Below, piece by piece: positions 52,041 to 61,714 of a stretch of DNA of 64,000 nucleotides (within the stretch, counting starts at the first letter, position 1; the number at the start of each line of letters is the position of its first letter). The DNA is from Bacteroides faecalis. GTDB lineage: Bacteria; Bacteroidota; Bacteroidia; Bacteroidales; Bacteroidaceae. Location of the stretch: positions 248,001 to 312,000 of the forward strand of contig NZ_BHWB01000004.1 of the NCBI RefSeq assembly GCF_003865075.1, given 5' to 3'. The notes beneath the pieces are model-generated. The model was given only the letters and a program-made list of their open reading frames with translations. It did not search any database and was not told where the DNA came from. The translations under genes were made by a program, and so were the position numbers.

Positions 52041-53081
52041 TTATCCTTGATATTTCTTGAGAGCATCCAACAATGTATTATTTTCTACTCGTGTACCAAC
52101 TGTTACCCGTAAGCAATTGCCGCATAATGCGATGGAATTTCGATTACGCACAATGATTCCTTCACCAACTAAATAATTATAGATTTTCACAGCATCTGTA
52201 ACTTTAGCCAGAAAGAAGTTTGCATCAGAAGGATATATTTTAACCGTACAAGAAAGTTGCTCAAACTCCTTTTCCAAATAATCCCGTTCTTCTTTTAAGG
52301 TTCTTACCCAACATTCTATTTCATAATATTTGTGTAACATAGAAATTGCCTGTTGTTGAGTGAGCTGATTAACATTATACGGATATTTGATTTTGTTCAA
52401 AATACCAATAATTTCTACGGAAGCAAAAGCCATTCCCAAACGAATAGCAGCACATCCCCATGCCTTGGAGAATGTCTGTAAAACGATCAAGTTAGGATAT
52501 TGATCTAATTCCTCCAGAAAAGAAGGAGCCTCCGAAAAATCGCTATATGCTTCGTCCAAAATGACCAAACCTTCAAATTCACGAATCAGTTTTTCTATTT
52601 CAGCACGGAGCAGATCATTCCCTGTCGGATTGTTGGGTGAACAAAGGAAAATCAGTTTGGTATGTTCGTCAGTAGCCGCCAACAATTTATCTGCTGAAAA
52701 CTGAAAATTACCATCCAACAGTACTTTGCGGTATTCTACATCATTCACATCTGCGCAGACCTGATACATACCATAAGTAGGATCAATGGCTACCACATTA
52801 TCCTTACCAGGTTCACAGAAAGCCCGAAATACCAAATCAATGGCTTCGTCACTACCATTTCCCAAGAAAATATGTTCCGGAGATACTTTCTTAATCTTCG
52901 ACAATTGAGTTTTCAGCTCCCACTGCATCGGGTCCGGATAGCGGTTATGAGGCAAATTATACGGATTCTCATTTGCATCCAAGAAGACGGAAGCCGTAAC
53001 TCCTTTATATTCATCCCGTGCCGAAGAATAAGGTTTCAACTTCCATATATTCGGTCGGGTTAGTTCTTGTAACGTTTTCAC
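52041..53081 (-). CDS. hisC: Histidinol-phosphate aminotransferase
   Basis: This 346-residue PLP enzyme of fold type I has [18 protein letters not shown] near the N-terminus, [20 protein letters not shown], and the PLP lysine in [14 protein letters not shown] (about residue 205). It converts imidazole-acetol phosphate to histidinol phosphate with glutamate as amino donor. It is the third gene of the operon, 48 bases after hisD, the widest internal gap. Confidence 0.97.
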   Translation of the reverse strand: MKTLQELTRPNIWKLKPYSSARDEYKGVTASVFLDANENPYNLPHNRYPDPMQWELKTQLSKIKKVSPEHIFLGNGSDEAIDLVFRAFCEPGKDNVVAIDPTYGMYQVCADVNDVEYRKVLLDGNFQFSADKLLAATDEHTKLIFLCSPNNPTGNDLLRAEIEKLIREFEGLVILDEAYSDFSEAPSFLEELDQYPNLIVLQTFSKAWGCAAIRLGMAFASVEIIGILNKIKYPYNVNQLTQQQAISMLHKYYEIECWVRTLKEERDYLEKEFEQLSCTVKIYPSDANFFLAKVTDAVKIYNYLVGEGIIVRNRNSIALCGNCLRVTVGTRVENNTLLDALKKYQG

Positions 53082-53129
53082 TTTATTATTCTTTTAATTG
53101 CTGAATCTACTTTACCAATCACTAAAATT

Positions 53130-54413
53130 TTATTTCAAAGAATCCAAACGAACTGTTACTGCATTTTTATGTGCATCCAGATGTTCGTTGGCTGCCATCT
53201 CCTCAATAGCAGGACCGATTGCTTGTATCCCATCCGAGATAATCTCCTGAAAGGTTATTTTACGAATAAAACTATCGAGACTTACTCCACTGTATGCTTT
53301 TGCATAACCATTAGTTGGCAACGTATGATTGGTACCGGAAGCGTAATCACCGGCACTCTCAGGAGTCAAAGATCCCAGGAAAACTGAACCTGCATTTGTT
53401 ATACGCTCAGCTACTTCCAGGTAGTTTTCAGTTTCTATAATCAAATGTTCCGGTGCATAAGCATTTGTTAATTCCAATGCTTCTTCCAGATCACGGACAA
53501 GAATCAATTTACTATTTTCTAATGATTTCTCAGCTATTTCTTTACGAGGAAGTTTCGCTAATTGACGTTCAACCTCAAGAACAACCTCCGCCTGAAGTTT
53601 TTCAGAAGTAGTTATCAGCATTGCTTGGCTATCTACTCCATGTTCTGCTTGCGAAAGAAGATCTGCTGCAACAAAAACAGGACTGGCAGAAGCATCTGCC
53701 AATACCTCTACTTCGGAAGGGCCGGCAGGCATATCAATTGCTACATCACGTAAGCTCACCAACTGCTTAGCAGCTGTCACATACTGATTACCCGGACCGA
53801 AGATCTTATAAACTTTAGGGATACTCTCAGTTCCATAGGCCATGGCGGCAATAGCCTGAACTCCACCTGCCTTGAATATTTTACTTACCCCCGCTAATTG
53901 AGCCGCAAAAAGTATGGCTGGATGAATATTTCCATTCTTATCAGGAGGAGTACAAAGCACGATCTCTTTACACCCCGCAATTTTAGCAGGAACAGCCAAC
54001 ATCAACACAGTAGAAAAAAGCGGTGCTGTTCCTCCGGGAATATAAAGTCCGACTTTCTCAATGCCTACTGCTTTTTGCCAACAGGTAACTCCATTCATTG
54101 TCTCTACCTTCTTTCCAACAAAACGCTGGGAAGCATGAAACGTTTCGATGTTTTGCTTTGCCAAAGAGATAGCTGCCTTTAGTTCATTACTAATCTTGCC
54201 TTCTGCCTCTTTTATCTCTTCTGAAGTTACAGGCAATGTAGATAAAACAGCTTTATCAAAAGTAGCTTCATATTCCAGAACTGCCTTATCACCTTCAAAT
54301 CTTACCTTATTAATAATAGTACGAACTGTATCGAACAAGTTCTCCGTATTCAATGTCGGACGTTTCAGAAGCTCCGACCATTGTTCCTTTGAGGGATATT
54401 TTATTAACTTCAT
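53130..54413 (-). CDS. hisD: Histidinol dehydrogenase
   Basis: This 427-residue NAD-dependent, zinc-binding enzyme oxidises histidinol to histidine in the last two steps of the pathway. Seen are GLYIPGGTAPLFSTVLM, KIFGPGNQYVTAAKQ, DMPAGPSEVEVLADASASP and the zinc/catalytic DLLSQAEHG and APEHL segments, closing with GDYASGTNHTLPT. Length is standard. It begins 2 bases after the hisG stop. Confidence 0.97.
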   Translation of the reverse strand: MKLIKYPSKEQWSELLKRPTLNTENLFDTVRTIINKVRFEGDKAVLEYEATFDKAVLSTLPVTSEEIKEAEGKISNELKAAISLAKQNIETFHASQRFVGKKVETMNGVTCWQKAVGIEKVGLYIPGGTAPLFSTVLMLAVPAKIAGCKEIVLCTPPDKNGNIHPAILFAAQLAGVSKIFKAGGVQAIAAMAYGTESIPKVYKIFGPGNQYVTAAKQLVSLRDVAIDMPAGPSEVEVLADASASPVFVAADLLSQAEHGVDSQAMLITTSEKLQAEVVLEVERQLAKLPRKEIAEKSLENSKLILVRDLEEALELTNAYAPEHLIIETENYLEVAERITNAGSVFLGSLTPESAGDYASGTNHTLPTNGYAKAYSGVSLDSFIRKITFQEIISDGIQAIGPAIEEMAANEHLDAHKNAVTVRLDSLK

Positions 54414-54415
54414 TC

Positions 54416-55267
54416 TTATACTATCATTTTCTCAATTGGCAATACCAAAATACCTTCTGCTCCCAGTCCTTTCAGCTTCCCGATAATTTCCCAGAAACGT
54501 TTTTCATCCAATACTGTGTGGACAGAACACCAGCCTTCTTGTGCCAAAGGCATAATAGTAGGACTTTTCATACCAGGTAAAACAGCTATAATTTCTTCCA
54601 GCTTATCTTTCGGTGCATTCATCAATACATACTTCTTGTCCTCAGCAGTCTTCACTGCATTCATACGAAATAGTAATTCTTCCAATACTTCTTTCTTTTC
54701 GTCGCTCATATTTTTATTGCCAATTAGCAATGCTTCGGACTTCATCACAACTTCAACTTCTTTCAAACGATTGCTAACCAATGTTGATCCGGAGCTTACA
54801 ATATCAAAGATTGCATCTGCTAATCCAATACCCGGAGATACTTCTACCGAACCGGTAATTACATGTATTTCTGCATTTACTCCATTATTTTTCAAAAAGT
54901 TCTTCAATATAACCGGATAAGAGGTTGCTATTTTCTTACCATTGAACCATGATAAACCTGGATATTCAATATCTTTCGGCATAGCTAGTGATAAACGGCA
55001 TTTGCTGAATCCCAATCGTTTTACAATTGTAGCATCTTCTTCTTTTTCCATAAACTCATTTTCACCTACAATGCCTAAATCGGCTACTCCTGTAGCTACT
55101 GTTTGAGGAATATCATCATCACGAAGAAACAAAACTTCGATAGGAAAATTGGAAGATTGCACCAATAAGGTACGCTTGGTTGTACTCAATTTAATATCCG
55201 ACTCTTCTAAAAGTGCCATAGTCTCTTCGAAGAGACGTCCTTTGGCTTGTACTGCGATTCTTAACAT
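54416..55267 (-). CDS. hisG: ATP phosphoribosyltransferase (long form)
   Basis: This 283-residue enzyme condenses ATP and PRPP, the committed and feedback-controlled first step of histidine synthesis. It is the long HisG form: catalytic halves with GRLFEETMALLEES, GIVGENE and the PRPP loop DAIFDIVSSGSTL. A C-terminal ACT-like regulatory domain (about residues 210-283, with GMKSPTIMPLAQEGWCSVHTV) binds histidine. First structural gene of hisGDCB; its 167-base leader carries a His-rich peptide and a terminator. Confidence 0.97.
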   Translation of the reverse strand: MLRIAVQAKGRLFEETMALLEESDIKLSTTKRTLLVQSSNFPIEVLFLRDDDIPQTVATGVADLGIVGENEFMEKEEDATIVKRLGFSKCRLSLAMPKDIEYPGLSWFNGKKIATSYPVILKNFLKNNGVNAEIHVITGSVEVSPGIGLADAIFDIVSSGSTLVSNRLKEVEVVMKSEALLIGNKNMSDEKKEVLEELLFRMNAVKTAEDKKYVLMNAPKDKLEEIIAVLPGMKSPTIMPLAQEGWCSVHTVLDEKRFWEIIGKLKGLGAEGILVLPIEKMIV

Positions 55268-55304
55268 GACTTTATTTTATTATGAATTTATAAATTGCAT
55301 TTGA

Positions 55305-55340
55305 GAAATAAAAAAAGGCTTACCGTATTCGGCAAGCCTT
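55305..55340 (-). terminator. Attenuator terminator of the his operon
   Basis: On the minus strand AAGGCTTGCCG pairs with CGGTAAGCCTT (one G-T wobble) around a 4-base loop, followed by a run of seven T and more T-rich sequence. It lies between the leader peptide and hisG, 38 bases before hisG. Its 5' arm segment GCTTGCCG can alternatively pair with CGGTGGGC just after the leader stop (plus coordinates 55377-55384), an antiterminator candidate with three wobbles. Confidence 0.88.
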
Positions 55341-55386
55341 CGTTATCGTTATAAAGTTATACACAATATCTCCCACGCCCACCGAG

Positions 55387-55434
55387 TTATTCGTTAGGAA
55401 AATGATGATGATGATGTGTAGCTGTATATTTCAT
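55387..55434 (-). CDS. hisL: Histidine operon leader peptide
   Basis: This 15-codon ORF reads MKYTATHHHHHFPNE, with five consecutive histidine codons (all CAT), placed 12 bases after the predicted transcription start and just before the terminator hairpin. In classic attenuation a ribosome stalls at the His codons when charged tRNA-His is scarce, which lets an antiterminator form and the operon be read. The arrangement of promoter, leader, alternative pairing, terminator and hisG is complete here. It was too short for ordinary gene calling. Confidence 0.88.
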   Translation of the reverse strand: MKYTATHHHHHFPNE

Positions 55435-55452
55435 ATTCTTTAGTTACTGCGA

Positions 55453-55484
55453 CAAAAGTATAGCATTTGTTCGATACTTCCAAA
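55453..55484 (-). promoter_or_regulatory. Promoter of the his operon
   Basis: On the minus strand TTTG (55481-55484), a 20-base spacer and TACTTTTG (55453-55460) match the Bacteroides consensus perfectly. The predicted start is near 55446, about 12 bases before the leader peptide. Confidence 0.8.
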
Positions 55485-55513
55485 CAATTATCACAAAAAG
55501 TTCGTTTTTCATT

Positions 55514-56005
55514 TCAAATTAAAGGAAGTATCTCTTCCGGCTCTACATCACATTGCAAAAAGTGCATTTCATTTTTAGCCTTTTCTTGGGAAAAAGTAAA
55601 GTAAGTACAAACAGCTTCTGTACAAAGTTCTCCATCCTTATTATATAGTTTCGCTTCAATTATTACAATATTCCGCTTTACTTCTTTTATGGATGCACGC
55701 AATACTATATGAGAATCCTGTGTATCAATTGGTTTCCGATAACGCGTTTCCATTTTCGAAGTAACACCTGTTGTCTGTAATTTACGAAGCACTGCCCAAG
55801 CGCAGATCTCATCTAATAATACGGCTTGAATACCACCATGCAATGTATTAATCCAGCCTTGATAATCAGGACGCGGCTTCCAGATACTTACTATCTCATC
55901 GCCATCTTCATAAAATTCCATTTTCACTCCGGACTCATTATTTGGAGCGCACCCAAAACAATTGTATCCCTTCAAACCTTTCCAAGGATTTATTATTTTC
56001 TTCAT
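55514..56005 (-). CDS. PaaI-family hotdog thioesterase
   Basis: This 163-residue protein has a hotdog fold with the segment GWINTLHGGIQAVLLDEICAWAVL (about residues 50-73; HGG followed by the catalytic Asp/Glu of the 4HBT/PaaI family), then TSKMETRYRKPI and CTEAVCTYFTF. It should hydrolyse acyl-CoA or related thioesters in the cytoplasm; the physiological acyl group is unknown. It begins NPWKGLKGYNCFGCAPNNESG, a Cys-bearing N-terminus shared with some bacterial members. Single gene, upstream of the his promoter in the same direction. Confidence 0.87.
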   Translation of the reverse strand: MKKIINPWKGLKGYNCFGCAPNNESGVKMEFYEDGDEIVSIWKPRPDYQGWINTLHGGIQAVLLDEICAWAVLRKLQTTGVTSKMETRYRKPIDTQDSHIVLRASIKEVKRNIVIIEAKLYNKDGELCTEAVCTYFTFSQEKAKNEMHFLQCDVEPEEILPLI

Positions 56006-56077
56006 ACTCTTACTTCATTTAGGTTTTATCTTTCAAATATAAGCAAAATATAAAAATGAAAATAATTTCTTATCAAT

Positions 56078-57970
56078 TTACTTTCGGAGAGCACGAAGAG
56101 CATAGGCTTTTTCCGTACTAATACTTCCAGGAGAAGACGTGTTGCTATTACTTTTCAGTAAGAACGCCTCATCTACCGATAATCCAGTATTATCCAAAGT
56201 CCAATATCCCAAATATCTTCCTTCATAATCGGCAATCTTACCTTTAGTCCACCACAAACCTACTGGTAGTGCATTGAAACCAGATAAATTAGATGCTTCT
56301 CCTAAGACAGTTTCATCTTTTATAAGTTTCCACTCTCCTGATTTCAACAAAGAAGCATCTTCTCCCAAATATGTATTTAGCAAATTCCAATCATTCCAAG
56401 TAGGAATCCTCCAATCTGCAGGCAATAACTTATTGGTCAGAACTGCATTAGAAGTATAAAAATAATTTCCATTATTCGATAAATATCCAGTTGCATCCTC
56501 CACCATATTCATTAATTCTAGAATAGCATCTCCATCGGTATATAGTATAGCTTCCAAATTACTTCTCATCCAATATTGTGTTCCAATTTTCACAATGGGA
56601 TATTTATGAATCGTTTCTCCACGAACATCACAAAATAAATCCGGAGAAACTGATAATAAATTCTCAGCAGGAGTTACAGACATATAATTTTGTCCACCAG
56701 ACAATACAAAAAGATAATTTCTTAACTCCAATGTACCAGGCTTATATGACAATGAATGATTTTCCATATTCCATACCATAGCTCCTCCATGTACATTTCC
56801 CGTATGTCCCAATAGTTGTAAAACAATTCCCTTTGTCAAATCAACCGTATAATCAGATTTCATAGGATAGGCTACAATCGCAGGAGAAGCAAAATCTGAA
56901 GTTGAGATGTATTCTTTGCAAATCTCTGCAATTTGTTGCCCGCCTTTCATGACCTTATATACACTGGATTCTTCGAAAGTCAATTTCGATATATCCACAC
57001 AACCATATACAATTCCTGCTTCTGACTGATCTGTACCTGTTTCATCCCAATTACCGATTTCCCCATTTACACTACCAATCAAGATATCCTGTACAGGAAC
57101 AAAGGTTATTTCAAGTTCTCGCTGTTTCCCACTTTCCATTTCCAAAGCAGAAGATAACAAACAACGATACTCTTTTCCATCGGCTTTCAATGTTATATAC
57201 TGGTAATCATCTTTGGTTTTCTGTGGAATCAGTATAACCTCTTTACCAATCAGACGATTTTCTTTTATTGTCCATTCGCCCATAGGAATTATGCTTTTTT
57301 CATCAGCATATTCTGCATAAGAATCATTCTGAAAATCATAAACGGCTTTCGTAAAGAAACCTTCTATAGTAAGTTGCGGATTAACATCTCGCAATTCTTC
57401 AATAGTAATCCCTTTGCCCGGAACAAGAACTATATTTAATCGAAAAAATTTATGATTATAAAATAAAGCAACCGGTTCGGAAGTTGCTATCAAATCACCA
57501 GAAGTTGCAACTAAAAAATCTGAATAAGAATAATTTTCAGGAAGCTCCTGTTCTGTCGCCACAGATACTTGCATAGTCGTTTTTCCCATATCTATTCCCT
57601 CTTCATTATATGGATAATAACTGATTAAATTAACTGCAACTCCGTCATCAGGATAATACACAGTCTCTTCTGTCTCAAAAATATCATTTTCTGATCGTTT
57701 AAAAAGTAGATTATCCGCATATCTCTCTTCAGTTAAGGTCGTAGAACCTGCCAATGCAAACAATCCAACTGCATCATCCTTATCAAAAGTATTATCTGAA
57801 ATACGCGTTTTAACTATTTTATGAATATCAGCCGTAAATCTCAATGGAATGTTACCAGCATCCGTCGTATTTTCTCCATCTTCTGAAAAATGATTTACAC
57901 AAGCCATTATGAAAAAAGGAAGAATTAAAATTAAGCCGATTCCCCATTTCCGGCTGTACAATACCTTCAT
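56078..57970 (-). CDS. Fimbrillin-family lipoprotein with C-terminal FISUMP-like domain
   Basis: This 630-residue lipoprotein has a leader ending FFIMAC (Cys24). Residues 40-330 match the Mfa/fimbrillin layout (PLRFTADIHKIVKTRISDNTFDKDDAVGLFAL, described as residues 42-73, then AVALFYNHKFFRLNI-like and GNWDE segments). The last 170 residues contain KIGTQYWMRSNLEAILY and LPADWRIPTWNDWNLL, the signature of the Fibrobacter succinogenes major paralogous (FISUMP) domain. It may be a pilus subunit, tip adhesin or free surface protein; no other pilus genes are adjacent. Confidence 0.85.
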   Translation of the reverse strand: MKVLYSRKWGIGLILILPFFIMACVNHFSEDGENTTDAGNIPLRFTADIHKIVKTRISDNTFDKDDAVGLFALAGSTTLTEERYADNLLFKRSENDIFETEETVYYPDDGVAVNLISYYPYNEEGIDMGKTTMQVSVATEQELPENYSYSDFLVATSGDLIATSEPVALFYNHKFFRLNIVLVPGKGITIEELRDVNPQLTIEGFFTKAVYDFQNDSYAEYADEKSIIPMGEWTIKENRLIGKEVILIPQKTKDDYQYITLKADGKEYRCLLSSALEMESGKQRELEITFVPVQDILIGSVNGEIGNWDETGTDQSEAGIVYGCVDISKLTFEESSVYKVMKGGQQIAEICKEYISTSDFASPAIVAYPMKSDYTVDLTKGIVLQLLGHTGNVHGGAMVWNMENHSLSYKPGTLELRNYLFVLSGGQNYMSVTPAENLLSVSPDLFCDVRGETIHKYPIVKIGTQYWMRSNLEAILYTDGDAILELMNMVEDATGYLSNNGNYFYTSNAVLTNKLLPADWRIPTWNDWNLLNTYLGEDASLLKSGEWKLIKDETVLGEASNLSGFNALPVGLWWTKGKIADYEGRYLGYWTLDNTGLSVDEAFLLKSNSNTSSPGSISTEKAYALRALRK

Positions 57971-58059
57971 ATTTTTATCATTTAATTATTAATTCGAAAT
58001 TCCTGATTAAGCAGAAGGTAAGACATAAAAGGAAGTATTCGCTTCGGTCATGAGATATC

Positions 58060-58132
58060 ATACAACACGTCTGTTGTATCTGTTGAATCATAAAAGATCA
58101 GCACATCAGTATGAAATGCTGTAACAAAAGTA
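58060..58132 (-). promoter_or_regulatory. Probable fimbrillin promoter and 5' hairpin
   Basis: On the minus strand TACTTTTG (58125-58132) is an exact -7 match without a clear -33. It would give a leader of about 150 bases, in which ATACAACA (58060-58067) and TGTTGTAT (58072-58079) form an 8-bp hairpin with a 4-base loop. The remainder of the gap 57971-58277 shows nothing else. Confidence 0.4.
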
Positions 58133-58277
58133 AGTATTATTATTTTAATAATAAATGCATTATCCTTAAAAAAGTTATTATTTATATGTAACTAACAAAA
58201 AATCAATTCATTAATAATTAATATAAAAAGATAGATGAATAAGAACTACACATTATTATATAAGCAGTCTTAATATT

Positions 58278-58931
58278 TTAAAAGGAATAACCTACTTCGA
58301 CTCCAACAATATGTTTACCTTTCGGAGATTCATATTGATAACAATAAAAAGTATCCAGCACCCAACGTTTAGCCAAATCAATCTCAAAGCCAGGACGATA
58401 ACGAGTACGAGCTGCTCGCCAAAAAGGAGCATCATTTAAACTTTGGTAGACTTCAATAGAGAAATAAGGAGAAACAATTCCTTTTGAGGGAGCATAAGCA
58501 AGTTTTAAACGAGAACGTAAGCGGGATTCTGTATTACCACGATCAAAAGTCTGTTGAAATCTTTCTCTTAAAGAGACAGCTAACCATTGGTAGCGAAAAC
58601 TGACTGTAGCACCCATATAATAACGATGCCTGAATTTCCAATCCGAGTCACCTAAATTTCGATGATGAAGTTCGTATCCTAGATCCATTTTCAAAAAAGA
58701 AGAAACTTTATATTCCCCTCCCGCAGCAATTCCCCAACGATCAATCATCCCTATATCATCTTTTGTCCGAAGTTCAAGAGCACCTAAAACTGAAAATCGA
58801 GAATCTATTTTATGATTTAACTTTAACTTTGTCCATGTAGTAAAATCATCTTTTTGAGCCCACGCTGTAGAAACAATTCCAACAAAGTATACAATTATCA
58901 ATATTCTAAACGTAAATATTTTACTCATCAT
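58278..58931 (-). CDS. DUF2490 outer membrane beta-barrel-like protein
   Basis: This 217-residue protein has a signal peptide (IVYFVGIVSTAWAQ) and then alternating amphipathic strands with DFTTWTKLKLNHKIDSRFS at the N-terminus, RWGIAAGGEYK, and a final aromatic residue (VGVEVGYSF), the layout of DUF2490 proteins thought to be small outer membrane barrels. Function is unknown. The gap 58932-59251 upstream holds TATCTTTA on the minus strand (58950-58957) as a possible -7 box, the dsbD terminator, and nothing else recognised. Confidence 0.82.
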   Translation of the reverse strand: MMSKIFTFRILIIVYFVGIVSTAWAQKDDFTTWTKLKLNHKIDSRFSVLGALELRTKDDIGMIDRWGIAAGGEYKVSSFLKMDLGYELHHRNLGDSDWKFRHRYYMGATVSFRYQWLAVSLRERFQQTFDRGNTESRLRSRLKLAYAPSKGIVSPYFSIEVYQSLNDAPFWRAARTRYRPGFEIDLAKRWVLDTFYCYQYESPKGKHIVGVEVGYSF

Positions 58932-59200
58932 TTATCAGATTAGAAAGTGTAAAGATAATAAATTTATATTCGACAAAGAAAAAACATAATTCTGAAATAA
59001 ATCTGAAAAAAGGAATTTACTATGAAATCAGATATGGAACTCAACTTCTGGGTAATTGAAGCATCTATGCTTTGAAACAGATATGATAAGCTTCTAAGTA
59101 TTCACCCAATAAAATAAGAAGTATGTCAAAAGTCTGATAAGTCTATTATTCTGTCATTCAAGGCAAAATGATTACAGATTTCACTTTTACCTTATACATT

Positions 59201-59232
59201 AAAAAACGAGACCGTAAGAAGTCTCGTTTTTT
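59201..59232. terminator. Bidirectional terminator after dsbD
   Basis: AAAAAACGAGAC (59201-59212) pairs perfectly with GTCTCGTTTTTT (59221-59232) around an 8-base loop, giving a T tail on either strand. It lies 20 bases beyond the dsbD stop codon. Confidence 0.9.
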
Positions 59233-59251
59233 AATAAATATATCAAGAATA

Positions 59252-61294
59252 TTATTTCTTTTCTTTTTTATAGTTATCCAGACCTGTTTTCAAGAAATTG
59301 ATATACTGGGAAATATCTTCATCATAAGCATATGATTTATTCAACGGCTTACCTTCATTATCCAGCAAAACATAGAAAGGTTGAGCATTAGCACCAAACT
59401 TCACACGTTGCAGATAACTCCATTTATCTCCAACAGTACGCAATGTACGCTCTTTACCATTTTCTACAACTTTAATTGGTTCCGGTAATGCTTCTTTTTC
59501 ATCCACATACAATGAAATCAATACATAATCGTCATTAATGATGTCGCTCACTTTAGAATCTGTCCATACGGCAGCTTCCATCTTACGACAATTAACACAA
59601 CCGTTTCCAGTAAAATCAATCATAACCGGCTTACCATGTTGAAGGGCATACTCCATACCTTTCTCATAATCCTTGAACTTAGGATGCACTTCATTTTCAT
59701 ATAAATTAAAGTCCTGCGTATGCATAGGAGGTGCGAAAGCACTTACTGCTTTTAAAGGTGCTCCCCACAATCCCGGTACCATATACATAGCAAAAGCCAA
59801 AGAAACAAGAGCCATGAAGAAACGGCTTACACCAACCTTATTGTCATCATCGTCATGTGGGAATTTGATTTTGCCAAGCAAATAAAAACCGAGCAATGCA
59901 AAAATCACAATCCACAAAGCTAAGAAGGTTTCACGGTCAAGTATTCTCCAACCGTATGCCAGATCGGCAACAGACAAGAATTTTAAAGCAAAAGCCAATT
60001 CTAAAAAACCTAAAGTTACTTTAATAACATTCATCCATCCACCCGATTTAGGCATTGACTTCAACCAAGACGGGAAAAGAGCAAACAACGTAAACGGTAA
60101 GGCCAATGCAATGGCAAAACCCAACATTCCAATAGCAGGAGCAACAACACTACCCGTCGTAGAAACCTCTACCAGCAAAAAGCCAATAATCGGACCAGTA
60201 CAAGAGAAAGATACTAATGACAAAGTAAAAGCCATCAGGAAGATACTCAATAGCCCAGTTGTTGACTCCGCTTTACTATCTACCGCAGTACTCCACTTTG
60301 ATGGCAAGGTAATTTCAAAAGCTCCAAAAAATGAAGCAGCAAAAACCACCAACATCAGGAAGAAGAATATATTAAATACCGCATTTGTGGACAAAGCATT
60401 CAAAGCACTAGCACCAAAGAGCAGCGTTATAGCTACACCTAATGCTACATAAATCACTACAATTGATGCACCGTACGTCCACGCATCACGAATACCTTTC
60501 TTCTTATCTTTGTTCCGTTTCAGGAAAAAACTAACAGTCATTGGAATGATTGGCCACACACAAGGAGTAAGCAAAGCCAATAATCCACCCAAAAAACCAG
60601 TTATGAAAATATAAATCCATGAAGAGTCTTTCTGGTTATGCTTCTCACCTAAAGCTTGCAATTCACTGATTACCGGTTTCCACCAATCAGAAACTGCAAC
60701 GGCAGATGATACGGTAGCTATTGAATCAACAGTTGCCGATACCAATTCCATCATTGCAACGGTATCTTCAACTTTTTCTTTAGTTGTTACATCATTTTTT
60801 TTTTCCTGCTTTACAGGTTCTACAGCAGGAGTCTCAGAAGCTTTTGATTCACCAGAAAACTTAAACGGAACATCAGTAGGAGGCAAACAATTTTCATCAT
60901 TACAAGCCCCATATTGCATATATCCCTCAATAGAATATGCTCCACCTGTTAATTTTATTTTCTGAACAAACTGTGCTGTATTCTCAAAATAACGCACATT
61001 CATTTCAAAAAGCTTATCAAAAACTGCAACTTCTTTACCTACGGGTTTCAGTTTACCTACAACTTCAATACCCGATTTACTATCAACATTAAATGTTGCA
61101 GAAATAGGGCCACCGTCACCTAAATCCGTAGAATAAACATGCCATCCTTTATCAATTACCGCTGTAAAGACAATCTCCGCATCTGTACCAGACAAAGTTT
61201 TCAACTCTGTCTTAAACTTTACAGGTTCCTGTATCTGAGCCTGTACCATTCCCATTACCAAACAGAGGAACAGTAGAGAAAATAGTTTTTTCAT
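59252..61294 (-). CDS. dsbD: Thiol:disulfide interchange protein DsbD
   Basis: This 680-residue membrane protein moves electrons from cytoplasmic thioredoxin to the periplasm. The start at 61294 (MKKLFSLLFLCLVMG) gives a signal peptide; the open frame runs 46 codons further up into the next gene and is not used. An N-terminal DsbD-alpha-like domain (with NDENCLPPTDVPF) is followed by a Pro/Lys linker and about eight membrane helices (with LLALLTPCVWPIIP and SFSCTGPIIG carrying the transfer cysteines). A C-terminal thioredoxin domain has GNGCVNCRKME (CVNC, about residue 565). Length is somewhat above the E. coli form. Confidence 0.94.
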   Translation of the reverse strand: MKKLFSLLFLCLVMGMVQAQIQEPVKFKTELKTLSGTDAEIVFTAVIDKGWHVYSTDLGDGGPISATFNVDSKSGIEVVGKLKPVGKEVAVFDKLFEMNVRYFENTAQFVQKIKLTGGAYSIEGYMQYGACNDENCLPPTDVPFKFSGESKASETPAVEPVKQEKKNDVTTKEKVEDTVAMMELVSATVDSIATVSSAVAVSDWWKPVISELQALGEKHNQKDSSWIYIFITGFLGGLLALLTPCVWPIIPMTVSFFLKRNKDKKKGIRDAWTYGASIVVIYVALGVAITLLFGASALNALSTNAVFNIFFFLMLVVFAASFFGAFEITLPSKWSTAVDSKAESTTGLLSIFLMAFTLSLVSFSCTGPIIGFLLVEVSTTGSVVAPAIGMLGFAIALALPFTLFALFPSWLKSMPKSGGWMNVIKVTLGFLELAFALKFLSVADLAYGWRILDRETFLALWIVIFALLGFYLLGKIKFPHDDDDNKVGVSRFFMALVSLAFAMYMVPGLWGAPLKAVSAFAPPMHTQDFNLYENEVHPKFKDYEKGMEYALQHGKPVMIDFTGNGCVNCRKMEAAVWTDSKVSDIINDDYVLISLYVDEKEALPEPIKVVENGKERTLRTVGDKWSYLQRVKFGANAQPFYVLLDNEGKPLNKSYAYDEDISQYINFLKTGLDNYKKEKK

Positions 61295-61313
61295 TTTTAT
61301 CTTTATAAAAAGG

Positions 61314-61613
61314 TTAGAATTCATAATCCACGCATGCACGACTTTCCTTTGTTTCCGCCAGTATTTTTCCGGCAGCAACATGATCAGGATGCGTTGCATA
61401 GAACTTAACGTCTTCCAGTGTATCAAATTCACTGTTGAGAGCTATGTTCCAGGTTTCATCTGGATTGATATTCAATCCAACTTCAATTTTACGAATCACA
61501 GAGATTTTAGCAGGGAGAGCTTCAATAGCCGCCTTAAATTTTTTCATTACGACTAGTTTCTCTGCCTCAGAAACATTATCTTTTAACTTAAATAATACAA
61601 TGTGCTTTACCAT
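61314..61613 (-). CDS. Dabb-family (stress-responsive A/B barrel) protein
   Basis: This 99-residue soluble protein starts MVKHIVLFKLKDN, the typical opening of the Dabb ferredoxin-like fold, with ALNSEFDTLEDVKFYATHPDH in the middle and a conserved histidine in HPDH. Members form dimeric alpha-beta barrels; bacterial roles are mostly unknown. It is 19 bases upstream of dsbD in the same direction and is probably co-transcribed with it. Confidence 0.88.
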   Translation of the reverse strand: MVKHIVLFKLKDNVSEAEKLVVMKKFKAAIEALPAKISVIRKIEVGLNINPDETWNIALNSEFDTLEDVKFYATHPDHVAAGKILAETKESRACVDYEF

Positions 61614-61616
61614 TAC

Positions 61617-61648
61617 GTTGTTATTTTAATGAATTGTTTCTATATTTG
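61617..61648 (+). promoter_or_regulatory. Probable promoter of udk
   Basis: GTTG (61617-61620), a 20-base spacer and TATATTTG (61641-61648, exact -7 match) lie 66 bases before the start codon at 61715. Confidence 0.5.
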
Positions 61649-61714
61649 TCTTATTAAAGAGTCGCATTAATAATGCAAAATTACTTTTTTTAGTTCAAAT
61701 AATACTATAAAGAG

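Noticed and set aside
61295..61432. Longer DsbD start
   Set aside because: The extension overlaps the Dabb gene in another frame and hides the signal peptide that begins at 61294.
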